64,000 nucleotides of DNA. Origin: Jeotgalibaca ciconiae. Lineage in GTDB: Bacteria > Bacillota > Bacilli > Lactobacillales > Aerococcaceae. The notes below the pieces were generated by a model that saw only the letters and a program-made list of their open reading frames with translations, was not told where the DNA came from and ran no database searches. Shown one piece after another: positions 28,144 through 37,277 of this stretch. The first letter of the stretch is position 1. The number at the start of each line of letters is the position of its first letter. The DNA is taken from contig NZ_CP034465.1 in NCBI RefSeq assembly GCF_003955755.1, positions 1,302,001 to 1,366,000 of the forward strand. The letters are read 5' to 3'. Position numbers and translations under genes: made by a program.

Positions 28144-28861
28144 GAAAAAGAAAAAGGAAGTTCAGAGCGCTGGCTCACCGCTTTGGATGACAACTTTCTC
28201 TGACTTAGTAACGCTACTATTAACCTTCTTTATTCTTTTGTTCTCCATGTCATCAGTAAGCGATGATAAGTTTAATAAAATGGCATCGTCCTTGTCTGGG
28301 GCATTTACGGGTGGAAATGGGATTTTAGATGGAATCATTATGCCACCAGAGGAACTCGTGGATGAGCAAGTTGATGAAGCGGTTGATACGTCCTCCTTTG
28401 ATCCTGAATTATTGGACATGTACCATGAAGTCTATTATTTTGTGCAAGAACATGGATTAGAAGACAAAATTTCATTGACGGCTGATCAAGACGGTATCTA
28501 CGTAAATATGAATAGTACTATTTTGTTTGGAGTAGAAAGTTCTGCTGTATCAACAGATGGAAGAGAATTACTAACTTCTGTAGCGGAATTAATTAATCGT
28601 TTTGAAAATAAAATTATCGTTGAAGGATATACTGATGATATTCCTAATCAATATGGGCAATATCCAACGAACTGGGAACTATCGGTTAGTCGAGCTGTTT
28701 CAGTGGTTCGTTATTTGAGCGAAAATGAAAGTGTCGATCCGAATCGCCTTTCTGCCGTTGGTTATGGAGAACACAAGCCTCTTGTGCCAAATGATTCAGC
28801 TGCAAACCGCGCTAAAAATCGACGAGTGAATATCGTCGTTGTGTATGAACGGGAGGAATAA
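28136..28861 (+). CDS. motB: Motor stator protein MotB
   Basis: Stator subunit anchored to peptidoglycan. I choose ATG 28136 (241 residues) over GTG 28121, giving the normal 8-bp overlap with motA. Features: a basic N-terminus (MRKKKKKE), one TM near 17-38 with the ion-binding D23 (TTFSDLVTLLLTFF), and an OmpA-like peptidoglycan-binding domain in the C-terminal half (VEGYTDDIP, LSVSRAVSVVRYL, NRAKNRRVNIVV). Confidence 0.95.
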   Translation: MRKKKKKEVQSAGSPLWMTTFSDLVTLLLTFFILLFSMSSVSDDKFNKMASSLSGAFTGGNGILDGIIMPPEELVDEQVDEAVDTSSFDPELLDMYHEVYYFVQEHGLEDKISLTADQDGIYVNMNSTILFGVESSAVSTDGRELLTSVAELINRFENKIIVEGYTDDIPNQYGQYPTNWELSVSRAVSVVRYLSENESVDPNRLSAVGYGEHKPLVPNDSAANRAKNRRVNIVVVYEREE

Positions 28862-28866
28862 TAATC

Positions 28867-29334
28867 TTGAAAAATGAAAAGAATAACGGGGGACTTACTC
28901 TTCCTAAAATTATTATATTGGGTGTCGTAATTGCCATCCTCGCTATTGGAGGCGGAGTAATCGGCTCGATGTTTGACTCTGAAAAAGCTGCAGAATTTTT
29001 TGCGGCAACAGATGAAGAAACAGTAGAGATTACCGTTCCTTTGTCAGAATTTTTATTAAATTTAAAACCTGTTTCTTCTAATGATAAAAGTTACTTACGA
29101 ATCGAATTTTCATTTATGGTATTGAGACCAGAAGATGAAGAGGAACTGCTTGCCCAAGAAGCTGTCGTTCGTGATGCAGTGATTGCCATTTTACGTCAAA
29201 AGACTGCTGATACAATTTTTTCAGAAGAAAATGGCAGCTTAACAGTTAAGACAGAAATAAAAGAAAAAGTAAATGAAATAATCGGTCGTCCAATTATTGA
29301 AGATATTTATGTGACGAATATGGTTATGCAATAA
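28867..29334 (+). CDS. fliL: Flagellar basal-body protein FliL
   Basis: Single-pass membrane protein near the stators. The 155 residues have a TM at about 15-37 and a C-terminal domain with SYLRIEFSFMVLRPEDEEEL (about 78-97), ending in IYVTNMVMQ. TTG start with GGAGGAATAATAATC upstream. Follows motB by 5 bp. Confidence 0.92.
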   Translation: MKNEKNNGGLTLPKIIILGVVIAILAIGGGVIGSMFDSEKAAEFFAATDEETVEITVPLSEFLLNLKPVSSNDKSYLRIEFSFMVLRPEDEEELLAQEAVVRDAVIAILRQKTADTIFSEENGSLTVKTEIKEKVNEIIGRPIIEDIYVTNMVMQ

Positions 29335-29354
29335 AGAAAGGTGCTGAAACTCAA

Positions 29355-29663
29355 ATGGGAATGGAATATGTTTTGAAGAGTGTCGTGGCTCTGTTGATTA
29401 TTATTGTTGCAGCAAATTTTTTATTGCAAAAAATGAATCGACTCTCATCAAAAGGCAGCCCAAACATGCAAATAGTTGAAAGAATGGCTGTCAGCCGTAC
29501 TTCTTCTATTTGTATCGTTGAGATTATGGGAAAGTATTATTTGATGAGTTGCACCGAACAACATAATGAAATTCTCAAAGAGTTGGATGAAACTGAGATG
29601 AAGAGAAGCACCTCTTCTAGTTTTCTTATGAATCAATTGAAAGAAAAGAGGAGTAGCAATTGA
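29355..29663 (+). CDS. fliO: Flagellar biosynthesis protein FliO
   Basis: Small membrane protein (102 residues) that helps FliP assembly in the export gate. One TM at about 8-26, then a short cytoplasmic domain (MQIVERMAVSRTSSICIVEI). Its position immediately before fliP, with a 4-bp overlap, supports the call. Confidence 0.86.
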   Translation: MGMEYVLKSVVALLIIIVAANFLLQKMNRLSSKGSPNMQIVERMAVSRTSSICIVEIMGKYYLMSCTEQHNEILKELDETEMKRSTSSSFLMNQLKEKRSSN

Positions 29664-30394
29664 AAAAAGCAATGAAGCCGATATTGCTCTCTCTTTTCAT
29701 CCTTTTTTCTACTATGCCTGCTGTAAAGGCAACTGGATTAGAAGATATTCTGTCAGACGGCGCAGCGACGCCTGATGCAGTGAAATTATATGTTTTACTT
29801 GGATTATTGAGCATTATTCCTGCTTTCTTAATTTTAACGACGAGTTTTACGCGTATCATCATTGTCTTATCCTTTTTGAGAAGCTCACTAGGAACGCAGC
29901 AGAATCCACCGAATATGTTACTGACTGGTTTAGCAATGTTTCTGACGGTTTTTATTATGCAACCAATTTATTCTCAAGTAAATGACGAAGCACTTCAGCC
30001 ATTTTTGAATGATGAGATTAGCATTGAAGTAGCTTTGGAGAGGGCAGAAGTCCCAATTAAAGATTTCATGCTGGATCAAACAAGAGCAAAAGATTTGCAA
30101 TTATTTTTAGAATTATCTAACGCTGATTTAGAGATTGAATCCCGAGCAGACATTCCATTGTCGGCAACGATTCCTGCATTTGCGATCAGTGAGCTCCGAA
30201 CGGCATTTACCATTGGTTTTTTGCTATTTATCCCTTTTCTGATTATTGATATGGTTGTAGCGAGTATTTTAATGTCGATGGGAATGTTCATGTTATCCCC
30301 GGTAATGATTTCCTTACCGTTCAAATTGTTGTTATTTGTATTAGTTGATGGTTGGTATTTAGTTGTGGAGTCAGTAGTTTTAGGCTTTTTCTAG
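29660..30394 (+). CDS. fliP: Flagellar export gate protein FliP
   Basis: Core of the type III export gate. The 244 residues begin with a signal-peptide-like segment (about 1-24), then four membrane helices. Conserved stretches include TSFTRIIIVLSFLRSSLGTQ (about 66-85), the NPPN motif and PAFAISELRTAFTIGFLLFI. Confidence 0.96.
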   Translation: MKKAMKPILLSLFILFSTMPAVKATGLEDILSDGAATPDAVKLYVLLGLLSIIPAFLILTTSFTRIIIVLSFLRSSLGTQQNPPNMLLTGLAMFLTVFIMQPIYSQVNDEALQPFLNDEISIEVALERAEVPIKDFMLDQTRAKDLQLFLELSNADLEIESRADIPLSATIPAFAISELRTAFTIGFLLFIPFLIIDMVVASILMSMGMFMLSPVMISLPFKLLLFVLVDGWYLVVESVVLGFF

Positions 30395-30422
30395 AACGGA
30401 TGAACGGATCGAGGGGTAGAAA

Positions 30423-30686
30423 ATGACGTTAGAAAGTAGTTTAGATATCGTAAGAGAAGCTTTTCTCGTAATTATTACGGTAGCAGGGCCAGTTTTGCTA
30501 GTGGCTTTAGTTGTAGGGCTGTTTATTAGTATTATCCAAGCTGCCACACAAATCCAAGAACAGACCCTGAGTTTCGTGCCAAAAGTTTTAGCGGTTATTG
30601 GCTCACTGATTGTGCTGGGGAACTTCATGTTAAATTCCATAGTCAGTTTTACTGAAAGAATTTTTGAAATCATTTCTGGATTGTAG
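30423..30686 (+). CDS. fliQ: Flagellar export gate protein FliQ
   Basis: Gate subunit of 87 residues, two membrane helices (about 15-38 and 52-72), with the conserved IIQAATQIQEQTLSFVPKVL segment between and into the second helix. Between fliP and fliR, as in all flagellar export operons. Confidence 0.95.
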   Translation: MTLESSLDIVREAFLVIITVAGPVLLVALVVGLFISIIQAATQIQEQTLSFVPKVLAVIGSLIVLGNFMLNSIVSFTERIFEIISGL

Positions 30687-30697
30687 GAGTTGAGGAA

Positions 30698-31456
30698 GTG
30701 TCGCCAAGTTTGCAGGTTTTTTTATTAGTATTGGTGCGAGTCAGTTCTTTCATATTCATTTCGCCAGGATTTTCTCTCAAAGGAATGCCCGCTTTTATGA
30801 AGATTGGTCTTTCTGTTGGATTGAGTTTTCCCGTTTATAGTGTTCTTCCTGTTTTTTCAGAATCCTATGCTTTTCCAGTATTTGCTTGGTTCGCAACAAA
30901 AGAAGCGTTAATTGGTTTGACAATCGGTTATATCTCTTTACTATTCTTCACTGCTGCGGAAATGGCAGGCTCGCTTGCAGATGCGCAGGCCGGTTTCACA
31001 ATGGCTGCTTTACTGGATCCTTCATTGGGCATCAACATGTCTTTTCTAGGAAAAGTTTACTATTGGTTAACTCTAGCGATTTTTTTTATTGCAGACCTGC
31101 ATCATTTAATGATTCAAGCGATTGTCTATTCTTTCCAGCAAGTACCGATTGCAACGACTACAGCGGCCATTCAAACCGAGGGAATTGTAACACTTTTCTC
31201 GATGGTATTTACAGCTGCTTTTAATCTAGCAGCACCTTTAATGATAGTTGCGCTCTTAACGGAGATTTTATTAGGAGTACTTTCTCGAACGGTGCCGCAA
31301 ATTAACGTTTTGATTTTAAGTATGCCCTTAAAAGTACTTGTGATTGTTATTTTTATGCTTGCTTTTCTGCCAGTGCTTTTGGAAAATCTATCTGCTTTCC
31401 TGCCACTGATGATTAAGTATACGAACGAGTTCATTCGTTCGCTGTCTATTGGATAA
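30698..31456 (+). CDS. fliR: Flagellar export gate protein FliR
   Basis: Gate subunit with about six membrane helices over 252 residues. Conserved features include RVSSFIFISPGF near the start and ADAQAGFTMAALLDPSLGIN (about 94-113). GTG start with TAGGAGTTGAGG upstream. Confidence 0.94.
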   Translation: MSPSLQVFLLVLVRVSSFIFISPGFSLKGMPAFMKIGLSVGLSFPVYSVLPVFSESYAFPVFAWFATKEALIGLTIGYISLLFFTAAEMAGSLADAQAGFTMAALLDPSLGINMSFLGKVYYWLTLAIFFIADLHHLMIQAIVYSFQQVPIATTTAAIQTEGIVTLFSMVFTAAFNLAAPLMIVALLTEILLGVLSRTVPQINVLILSMPLKVLVIVIFMLAFLPVLLENLSAFLPLMIKYTNEFIRSLSIG

Positions 31457-31473
31457 GAAGGTGAAAGTAGAAG

Positions 31474-32541
31474 ATGTCTGAAAAGGACGGAAAAACAGAA
31501 AAGGCCACCCCAAAGAAGCTTCGCGATGCCCGAAAAAAAGGAGAACTCGCGAAGAGTCAAGAATTGTCCAGTTCCATAACGTTTGCGATTTTTGCTTTGG
31601 TGGGTGTGACACTCGTTACTTATACATTGGAAAATGCTTATCCTTTTTTAATCCGGATGCTGACCATTCCCAAATCCGTTGATACGATTCAAAATGATTT
31701 GAATCAAATCGGCTTGCAAGCTATTCTTTATTTCTTTATTTTTGTCGGTCCCTTCCTATTGGTTGGCTTTGTTGGTGCTTATCTCGCGAATGTCATGCAA
31801 GTTGGGCTTCTTTTTTCAAAAGAAGCATTGAAGCCAAAACTTAGTCGATTGAACCCAGTGAGCGGATTAAAAAATATGTTCAGTACAACAGCCTTATTCA
31901 ATCTCGCAAAAAATTTAGCGAAGCTGGGTTTGCTGCTCTGGGTTGCTCTTTCTTCTGCGGAAGAAGCAGGCTATTATGCACTGAATGCCGGGAGAGTGGG
32001 AACGGAAAAACTATTCTTTCTTATGCTGGAAATCATTAAAAGTGTGAGCGCAAATTTGGCAGGACTCTTGTTTGTATTAGGAGCAGCGGACTTTGCCTAT
32101 CAAAAGTATAGTTTCCAAAAGAAAATGAGAATGAGTAAACAGGAAATAAAAGATGAATACAAGGAAATGGAAGGCGATCCGCAAGTGAAGTCGCAGCGGA
32201 AACAAAAATATCGTCAGTTAACGCGTGGGATGGTAAAGGATGTTGATACGGCAACGGTTGTGATTACAAACCCAACGCATCTAGCTATTGCCATTCGATA
32301 TGATCGTTCAAAAGATGATGTTCCAATTGTTGTAGCAAAAGGAGCCGATCACATGGCAGCTATTATCCGGGAACGCGCGAAAGACCATGATGTTCCCATT
32401 ATGGAGAACAAACCAATCGCACGGGCTTTGTATCAGACAGTCGATGCAGGCCAGTCGGTACCCGCGGACATGTATCAAGCCATTGCGGAAATCTTAGCTC
32501 TTGTCTATCAAATGGAAGAGTTACAGAAAAAGAAAATTTAA
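31474..32541 (+). CDS. flhB: Flagellar export switch protein FlhB
   Basis: Export apparatus protein that autocleaves to switch specificity from hook to filament substrates. The 355 residues begin with the typical KTEKATPKKLRDARKKGELA (about 6-25), have four TM segments, and carry the self-cleavage motif NPTH (VVITNPTHLAIAIRYD) near residues 265-268. Confidence 0.96.
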   Translation: MSEKDGKTEKATPKKLRDARKKGELAKSQELSSSITFAIFALVGVTLVTYTLENAYPFLIRMLTIPKSVDTIQNDLNQIGLQAILYFFIFVGPFLLVGFVGAYLANVMQVGLLFSKEALKPKLSRLNPVSGLKNMFSTTALFNLAKNLAKLGLLLWVALSSAEEAGYYALNAGRVGTEKLFFLMLEIIKSVSANLAGLLFVLGAADFAYQKYSFQKKMRMSKQEIKDEYKEMEGDPQVKSQRKQKYRQLTRGMVKDVDTATVVITNPTHLAIAIRYDRSKDDVPIVVAKGADHMAAIIRERAKDHDVPIMENKPIARALYQTVDAGQSVPADMYQAIAEILALVYQMEELQKKKI

Positions 32542-32571
32542 TCAGTATAGAAATAATGGAGGAAGAAAGAA

Positions 32572-34659
32572 ATGGCCATGAATATTTTGAAAAAAGCACA
32601 AAGAAGAACGGCAACGATGGACATCAGTGTATCGATTTTTGTCGTAATGATTCTAGCGATGATTATTCTTCCTTTACCAGTAGGTATATTGGATTTTATG
32701 CTGGTCTTGAATTTGGCTCTTTCTATTACAATTTTATTATTAACCTTATTTACGAAAAGCGTCTTGGAATTTTCTAGTTTTCCAACTGTTTTATTGATCA
32801 CTACCATGTTTCGCCTTGGATTAAGTGTGGCTTCCACACGACTGATCTTGACTGAAGGAAATGCCGGGCAAGTAATCGATACCTTCGCCAACTTAGTAGC
32901 CGGTAATAACATGATTGTTGGAGCGGTTATTTTTCTAATCATCTTTATCGTGCAGATGATCGTTGTAACGAGCGGTTCGAGCCGGGTATCGGAAGTATCT
33001 GCCCGCTTTACCTTGGATGCGATGCCTGGAAAACAAATGTCGATTGACTCTGATTTGGCTTCCGGATTGATTACTGAAGAAGATGCTCGTAAACGCCGCA
33101 GTGACTTAGAGCGCGAAACGCAGTTCTATGGAGCGATGGATGGGGCAAGTAAATTCGTTAAAGGCGATGCAACGGCGAGTATTATCATCACCTTAATCAA
33201 CTTACTTGGTGGTGTATTAATTTTCTCCCTGCAACATGGTATGGGAATTGGAGAGGCATTAAATCAATTTGGTAAGTTAACGATTGGAGATGGGTTGGTA
33301 AGTCAGATTCCAGCTTTGCTGATCTCGATTGCCTCTGGTATTTTGGTAACTCGTTCTGGAACATCTAAAAGTTTTGGTAGTTCTTTAGTTCCCGAATTAT
33401 TTTCAACTACAAAAGTAATGTTTATCCTTTGTGGCATCATGATTGTATTTGGCTTCACTCCTGGCTTTCCTACTTTTACCTTCTTAATGGTTGGGATAGC
33501 TTCTGGCGTAGGTGGCTATCTATTGAATGAAAATGAAAAAGCACAAAAAGAAAAAAACATTCAATCTGAGCAAGAGCAACTTGCTCAAAAAAGAACCGAA
33601 CGTGATAAAAATACAAAAGAAGTCATTGTGCCGCATCAAGTGGATGCCATCTCTATTGAGATTGGCTACGGATTGATCGGTATCGCCGATGAAAGTAAAG
33701 ACGAAAATATTATGAGCCAAGTATTGATTATTCGTAAGCAATTCGCACAAGAACTAGGGCTGTTATTAGGACCGATTCGGATTCGCGATAATTTGCAATT
33801 AGAGATGAACGAATATGCTATTAAGATAAAGGGGAATACGCAAGCAAAAGGTACCCTTTATATGGACAAAGAATTGATGTTGATTCCCGATGGACAAGAA
33901 GTTTCCTTTAAAGGGATTCCAGCAAAAGAGCCGGCTTTTGGTTTAGATGCATTATGGATTGAATCTTCTGACCGAGAAATGGCAGAAATTAGTGACTTTA
34001 CAGTTGTAGATCCACTCACTGTTCTTGTTACACATTTGAAAGAAACCATCCGCTTGAACAGCTATTCTCTCTTGGGACGACAAGAAGTGAAGCAGTTACT
34101 TGAAGGATTGAAGGATAAATACAATGTTGTTATTGATGAATTGATTCCAGATGTGTTGCGTTTAGGAGAAGTTCAAAAAGTCCTGCAGAATCTACTGAAA
34201 GAGCAAATTCCTATTACAGATATGGTTACCATTTTAGAAACTCTTGCTGACTATGGAAATACTGTGAAAGATACGGAACTATTAACAGAATATGTTCGCC
34301 AAGCCTTGAAGTATACCGTTGTTCAACCCTATATGGATGAAACGCAAACCCTACATGTCGTAACGGTACATCCAGATACAGAAGAATTATTGGGACGAAA
34401 TATTCAAAAATCTTCTGCCGGCTCCATCCCTGTTTTACAGGGAGATGTCATTACAAGATTATTTGATTCCATCAAAACGATTCATTTTCAATTGGAGGCG
34501 CAGGGGATTCCCCACATTCTCCTAGTTTCGCCCAAAATTCGTCCTGCAATGAAGAATTTAATTAATTATAATTTTCCTGAATTGGCAGTCTTATCATTAA
34601 ATGAAGTGCCAAATGAAATTGCGATTACAGCAGCAGGAATGGTTGAGTCAATCGTGTAG
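32572..34659 (+). CDS. flhA: Flagellar export protein FlhA
   Basis: Largest export gate component, docking chaperone-substrate complexes. The 695 residues have about eight TM helices in the first 310, including the conserved FHIPEP-type cytoplasmic loop (RFTLDAMPGKQMSIDSDLAS, about 143-162), then a large cytoplasmic domain from about 330. The gene flhF, which usually follows in Bacillus, is absent; the sigma-28 gene is next. Confidence 0.96.
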   Translation: MAMNILKKAQRRTATMDISVSIFVVMILAMIILPLPVGILDFMLVLNLALSITILLLTLFTKSVLEFSSFPTVLLITTMFRLGLSVASTRLILTEGNAGQVIDTFANLVAGNNMIVGAVIFLIIFIVQMIVVTSGSSRVSEVSARFTLDAMPGKQMSIDSDLASGLITEEDARKRRSDLERETQFYGAMDGASKFVKGDATASIIITLINLLGGVLIFSLQHGMGIGEALNQFGKLTIGDGLVSQIPALLISIASGILVTRSGTSKSFGSSLVPELFSTTKVMFILCGIMIVFGFTPGFPTFTFLMVGIASGVGGYLLNENEKAQKEKNIQSEQEQLAQKRTERDKNTKEVIVPHQVDAISIEIGYGLIGIADESKDENIMSQVLIIRKQFAQELGLLLGPIRIRDNLQLEMNEYAIKIKGNTQAKGTLYMDKELMLIPDGQEVSFKGIPAKEPAFGLDALWIESSDREMAEISDFTVVDPLTVLVTHLKETIRLNSYSLLGRQEVKQLLEGLKDKYNVVIDELIPDVLRLGEVQKVLQNLLKEQIPITDMVTILETLADYGNTVKDTELLTEYVRQALKYTVVQPYMDETQTLHVVTVHPDTEELLGRNIQKSSAGSIPVLQGDVITRLFDSIKTIHFQLEAQGIPHILLVSPKIRPAMKNLINYNFPELAVLSLNEVPNEIAITAAGMVESIV

Positions 34660-34681
34660 CGAAGTCTATAGGAGGTGAGCC

Positions 34682-35404
34682 ATGTATTCTGAATATGAAC
34701 AAAGCCGAGAAGATCAGATTCTTCAATATTTACCATTGGTAGAAAAAGTTGTGAATGGAATTAATGTGAAAAGCCGTGAATATGAACGAGGAGATTTAAT
34801 CAATTTTGGTGTAATCGGATTGATGGATGCCATTGAAAAATACGATCATCTTCAAAAAGTTCCATTTGAAAGCTATGCGTATTTACGAATTCGCGGCGCC
34901 ATTATTGACGAAGTTCGAAAGACTTCCCATGTATCTCGAAATGGAATGGACAAAGTAAAGAAATTCTATCGTGCCAAAGAAGATTTACAAAATTCTTTAA
35001 AACGTGACCCTTCTGAGAAGGAAATCATGCAGAGTATGAATTTATCTGAAAAACAGTTGGATGATATTTATGATATTATTCACCAGCTTTCAGCAGTAAG
35101 TTTAGAACAGTTGATATTTAATGAAGATGGTAATGGCACAACGCTTGTTGAGTTTATTGAAGATCCGCATACGGAACAAGCAGAAGATTTAGTATTGCTG
35201 CAAGAACAAAAAGCTTACTTGGTTGAAGCGGTTAAGCAGCTGACTGAGAGAGAACAACAAATTCTCCAGTTATATTATCATGATAAGCTGCCATTGAAAG
35301 AAATTGCTTATATCTTTGATGTTTCAGTACCACGCATTTCCCAAATTCACGGAAAGGCGATCGTTAAACTAAGAGATTATATTGGGAGGGAATACCGTGA
35401 TTAG
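34682..35404 (+). CDS. fliA: Sigma-28 factor FliA (SigD)
   Basis: Alternative sigma factor for late flagellar genes. The 240 residues have region 2 (RGDLINFGVIGLMDAIEKYD, about 36-55, and PFESYAYLRIRGAIIDEVRK), region 3, and region 4 with a helix-turn-helix (LTEREQQILQLYYHDKLPLK near 188-207). It would recognise the TAAA-N15-CCGATA elements found before flgM and flagellin, and be inhibited by FlgM. Its end overlaps the next gene by 8 bp. Confidence 0.95.
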   Translation: MYSEYEQSREDQILQYLPLVEKVVNGINVKSREYERGDLINFGVIGLMDAIEKYDHLQKVPFESYAYLRIRGAIIDEVRKTSHVSRNGMDKVKKFYRAKEDLQNSLKRDPSEKEIMQSMNLSEKQLDDIYDIIHQLSAVSLEQLIFNEDGNGTTLVEFIEDPHTEQAEDLVLLQEQKAYLVEAVKQLTEREQQILQLYYHDKLPLKEIAYIFDVSVPRISQIHGKAIVKLRDYIGREYRD

Positions 35405-35822
35405 AAGTTTTAATACCTTGCAACAAAACTTTGCTAACTTACAAAGGAAGCAGGAAATGGTTAGTTCGAATCTTTCAAACTTAAATACGCCGGGATATCG
35501 TGCCCAAAAATCGGTACAAAGTACGCAAGAAGAACGAGAGATGTTTAATAACCTAGGCGGTGCGAACCGAGATCAACGAACCAATATTGGTGGTTTTACT
35601 TTTAGCAATTATATTGATGAAGTTTATGAAGATAATACACCAGGGGTTTTGAGACAGGATGATACGAACCCGACACAATACATTGAACTGTCTAATGTGA
35701 ACGCAGCAGATGAAATGATTGAGATGATGAAAATTTCTCGTGAATTTGAAGCAAACCAGCGCGCGCTTCATGCAAGTGACGAGACCTTGCGAAAAGCAAG
35801 CAATGAAATTGGGAAAGTTTAG
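35397..35822 (+). CDS. Short FlgF/FlhO-like rod-hook protein
   Basis: Flagellar rod/hook family protein of 141 residues. GTG 35397 is chosen because GGGAGGGA lies 6 bp upstream. The N-terminal motif EMVSSNLSNLNTPGYRAQKS (about 20-39) and C-terminal NVNAADEMIEMMKISREFEA are clear. The central domain found in Bacillus FlhO (about 270 residues) is missing, making it FlgB/FlgC-sized. It and the next gene correspond in position to the Bacillus flhO-flhP pair. Confidence 0.85.
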   Translation: MIRSFNTLQQNFANLQRKQEMVSSNLSNLNTPGYRAQKSVQSTQEEREMFNNLGGANRDQRTNIGGFTFSNYIDEVYEDNTPGVLRQDDTNPTQYIELSNVNAADEMIEMMKISREFEANQRALHASDETLRKASNEIGKV

Positions 35823-35841
35823 AAAAGGAGACCGGACATAA

Positions 35842-36504
35842 ATGAATCCAGCTTTAGGAATTTCTCGAACAGGGATGCACGCATTTCAAAATGCGATGGA
35901 TACAATCTCATACGATATAGCCAATGTAAACACAACAGCTTACAAAGGCCGCCAATCGGAATTTGAAACATTGTTGACAAATGCGACAACCACCCCCGAA
36001 GACCTGACGATTGAGATCAGCAGCGGCTCAAGAAATGAAGTTTCTGCATTGAACATGCAGCAAGGAAGTTTGACAGCGAGCGAAGGCGAGTTTCAGTTAG
36101 CGATTGTAGAAGGCGGTTTTTTCCAAGTTACAGGAGCTGATGGAGAAGCCTACTACACGCGCGATGGAAACTTTCTTGTGAATCCAAATGGTATTGTTGT
36201 GAATGCCCATGGGGAAGCACTAACGATTGCAGCCAACGCAGTACCGACTGATACACCGGTATATTTAATCAATCCAGAGCAATTAATAGCAGTAGGCGAA
36301 AATAAATTTGTCTTGGCCGATGGTGCAACAGCTGTTCAAGACAATAACGCAACGGTGCTTCAAGGTTACTTGGAAAATTCCAATGTGGATTTGGCTACCC
36401 GTTTTACAGATATGATGGTGGTACAACGTGCTTATGCTATGAATGTAAAAGCAGCGCAAAGTGCGGATGAGATGATGAGTATGATTAATCAGTTTAAGCA
36501 ATAG
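35842..36504 (+). CDS. FlgG/FlhP-like hook-basal body protein
   Basis: Distal-rod/hook family protein of 220 residues. N-terminal MDTISYDIANVNTTAYKGRQ (about 17-36), a middle part with GGFFQVTGADGEAYYTRDGN (about 91-110) typical of FlgF/FlgG/FlgE, and C-terminal NVDLATRFTDMMVVQRAYAM. Since no other flgG-like gene is in the window, it is the likely distal rod (FlgG) protein. Confidence 0.88.
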   Translation: MNPALGISRTGMHAFQNAMDTISYDIANVNTTAYKGRQSEFETLLTNATTTPEDLTIEISSGSRNEVSALNMQQGSLTASEGEFQLAIVEGGFFQVTGADGEAYYTRDGNFLVNPNGIVVNAHGEALTIAANAVPTDTPVYLINPEQLIAVGENKFVLADGATAVQDNNATVLQGYLENSNVDLATRFTDMMVVQRAYAMNVKAAQSADEMMSMINQFKQ

Positions 36505-36519
36505 AAAGAGTGTAATGAA

Positions 36520-37245
36520 ATGAACATCATTGAGTGTATGAATGCAACGAAGATTTATCAAAATGGCGTAGCTGGGGTCAAAGATGTTTCCCTTTCAATT
36601 AGAGAAGGAGAATTTCTTTATCTATTAGGATCGAGCGGCTCTGGTAAATCAACTCTTATCAATTTGTTGTCGTGTCAAGAAACCCTTTCAAAAGGGAAAG
36701 CAATCGTTTGTGGCTATGATCTCAGTAAGTTAAAGAAAAAAGATTTTTACAAAGTTCGTAGAGAAATCGGTGTTGTTTATCAAAACTACAAACTACTTCC
36801 GAACAAGACCATCTATGAAAATATTGCATTTATTTTAGAAAGTACGGATACTCCTCTTGATGAAATCGATAGTAAAATTCGCCGAGCGCTGACAATGGTA
36901 GAAATTGCTCACAAAGCCGATTATTATCCGCATGAACTCTCAGGTGGTGAGCAACAACGCGCAGCGATTGCACGAGCTTTTATCAATAATCCGCGTGTTC
37001 TCATCGCAGATGAGCCAACCGGCAATCTGGATCCAAGAACATCTATGGAGATTTTTCGCTTACTTCATCGCATTAACAAAAGCGGCACAACGGTCATACT
37101 CGCGACACATGATCAAAAAGTAATCATGAATTTTCAGTATCGGATTTTAACACTAGACAAAGGCCAGTTAATTTCGGATCAAGAACAAAAAGAAAGAGGA
37201 TCTCTCCAGTATGATTTCCGAAAGAAAGCATACTATATTGTTTAA
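36520..37245 (+). CDS. FtsE-like ABC ATPase at end of flagellar operon
   Basis: ABC transporter ATPase of 241 residues, closest in pattern to FtsE, which with FtsX controls cell-wall hydrolases. Walker [10 protein letters not shown] at 37-45, the Q-loop, the signature LSGGEQQR near 140, Walker [13 protein letters not shown] and the H-loop ATHDQK are all intact, so it should hydrolyse ATP. No ftsX or other permease gene is next to it. It follows the FlgG-like gene by 15 bp, inside the flagellar operon. The partner is unknown; a role in opening peptidoglycan for the flagellum is inference. Confidence 0.82.
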   Translation: MNIIECMNATKIYQNGVAGVKDVSLSIREGEFLYLLGSSGSGKSTLINLLSCQETLSKGKAIVCGYDLSKLKKKDFYKVRREIGVVYQNYKLLPNKTIYENIAFILESTDTPLDEIDSKIRRALTMVEIAHKADYYPHELSGGEQQRAAIARAFINNPRVLIADEPTGNLDPRTSMEIFRLLHRINKSGTTVILATHDQKVIMNFQYRILTLDKGQLISDQEQKERGSLQYDFRKKAYYIV

Positions 37246-37277
37246 AATTGTTTAGCTGCCTGGATGGGATGAAAGGA

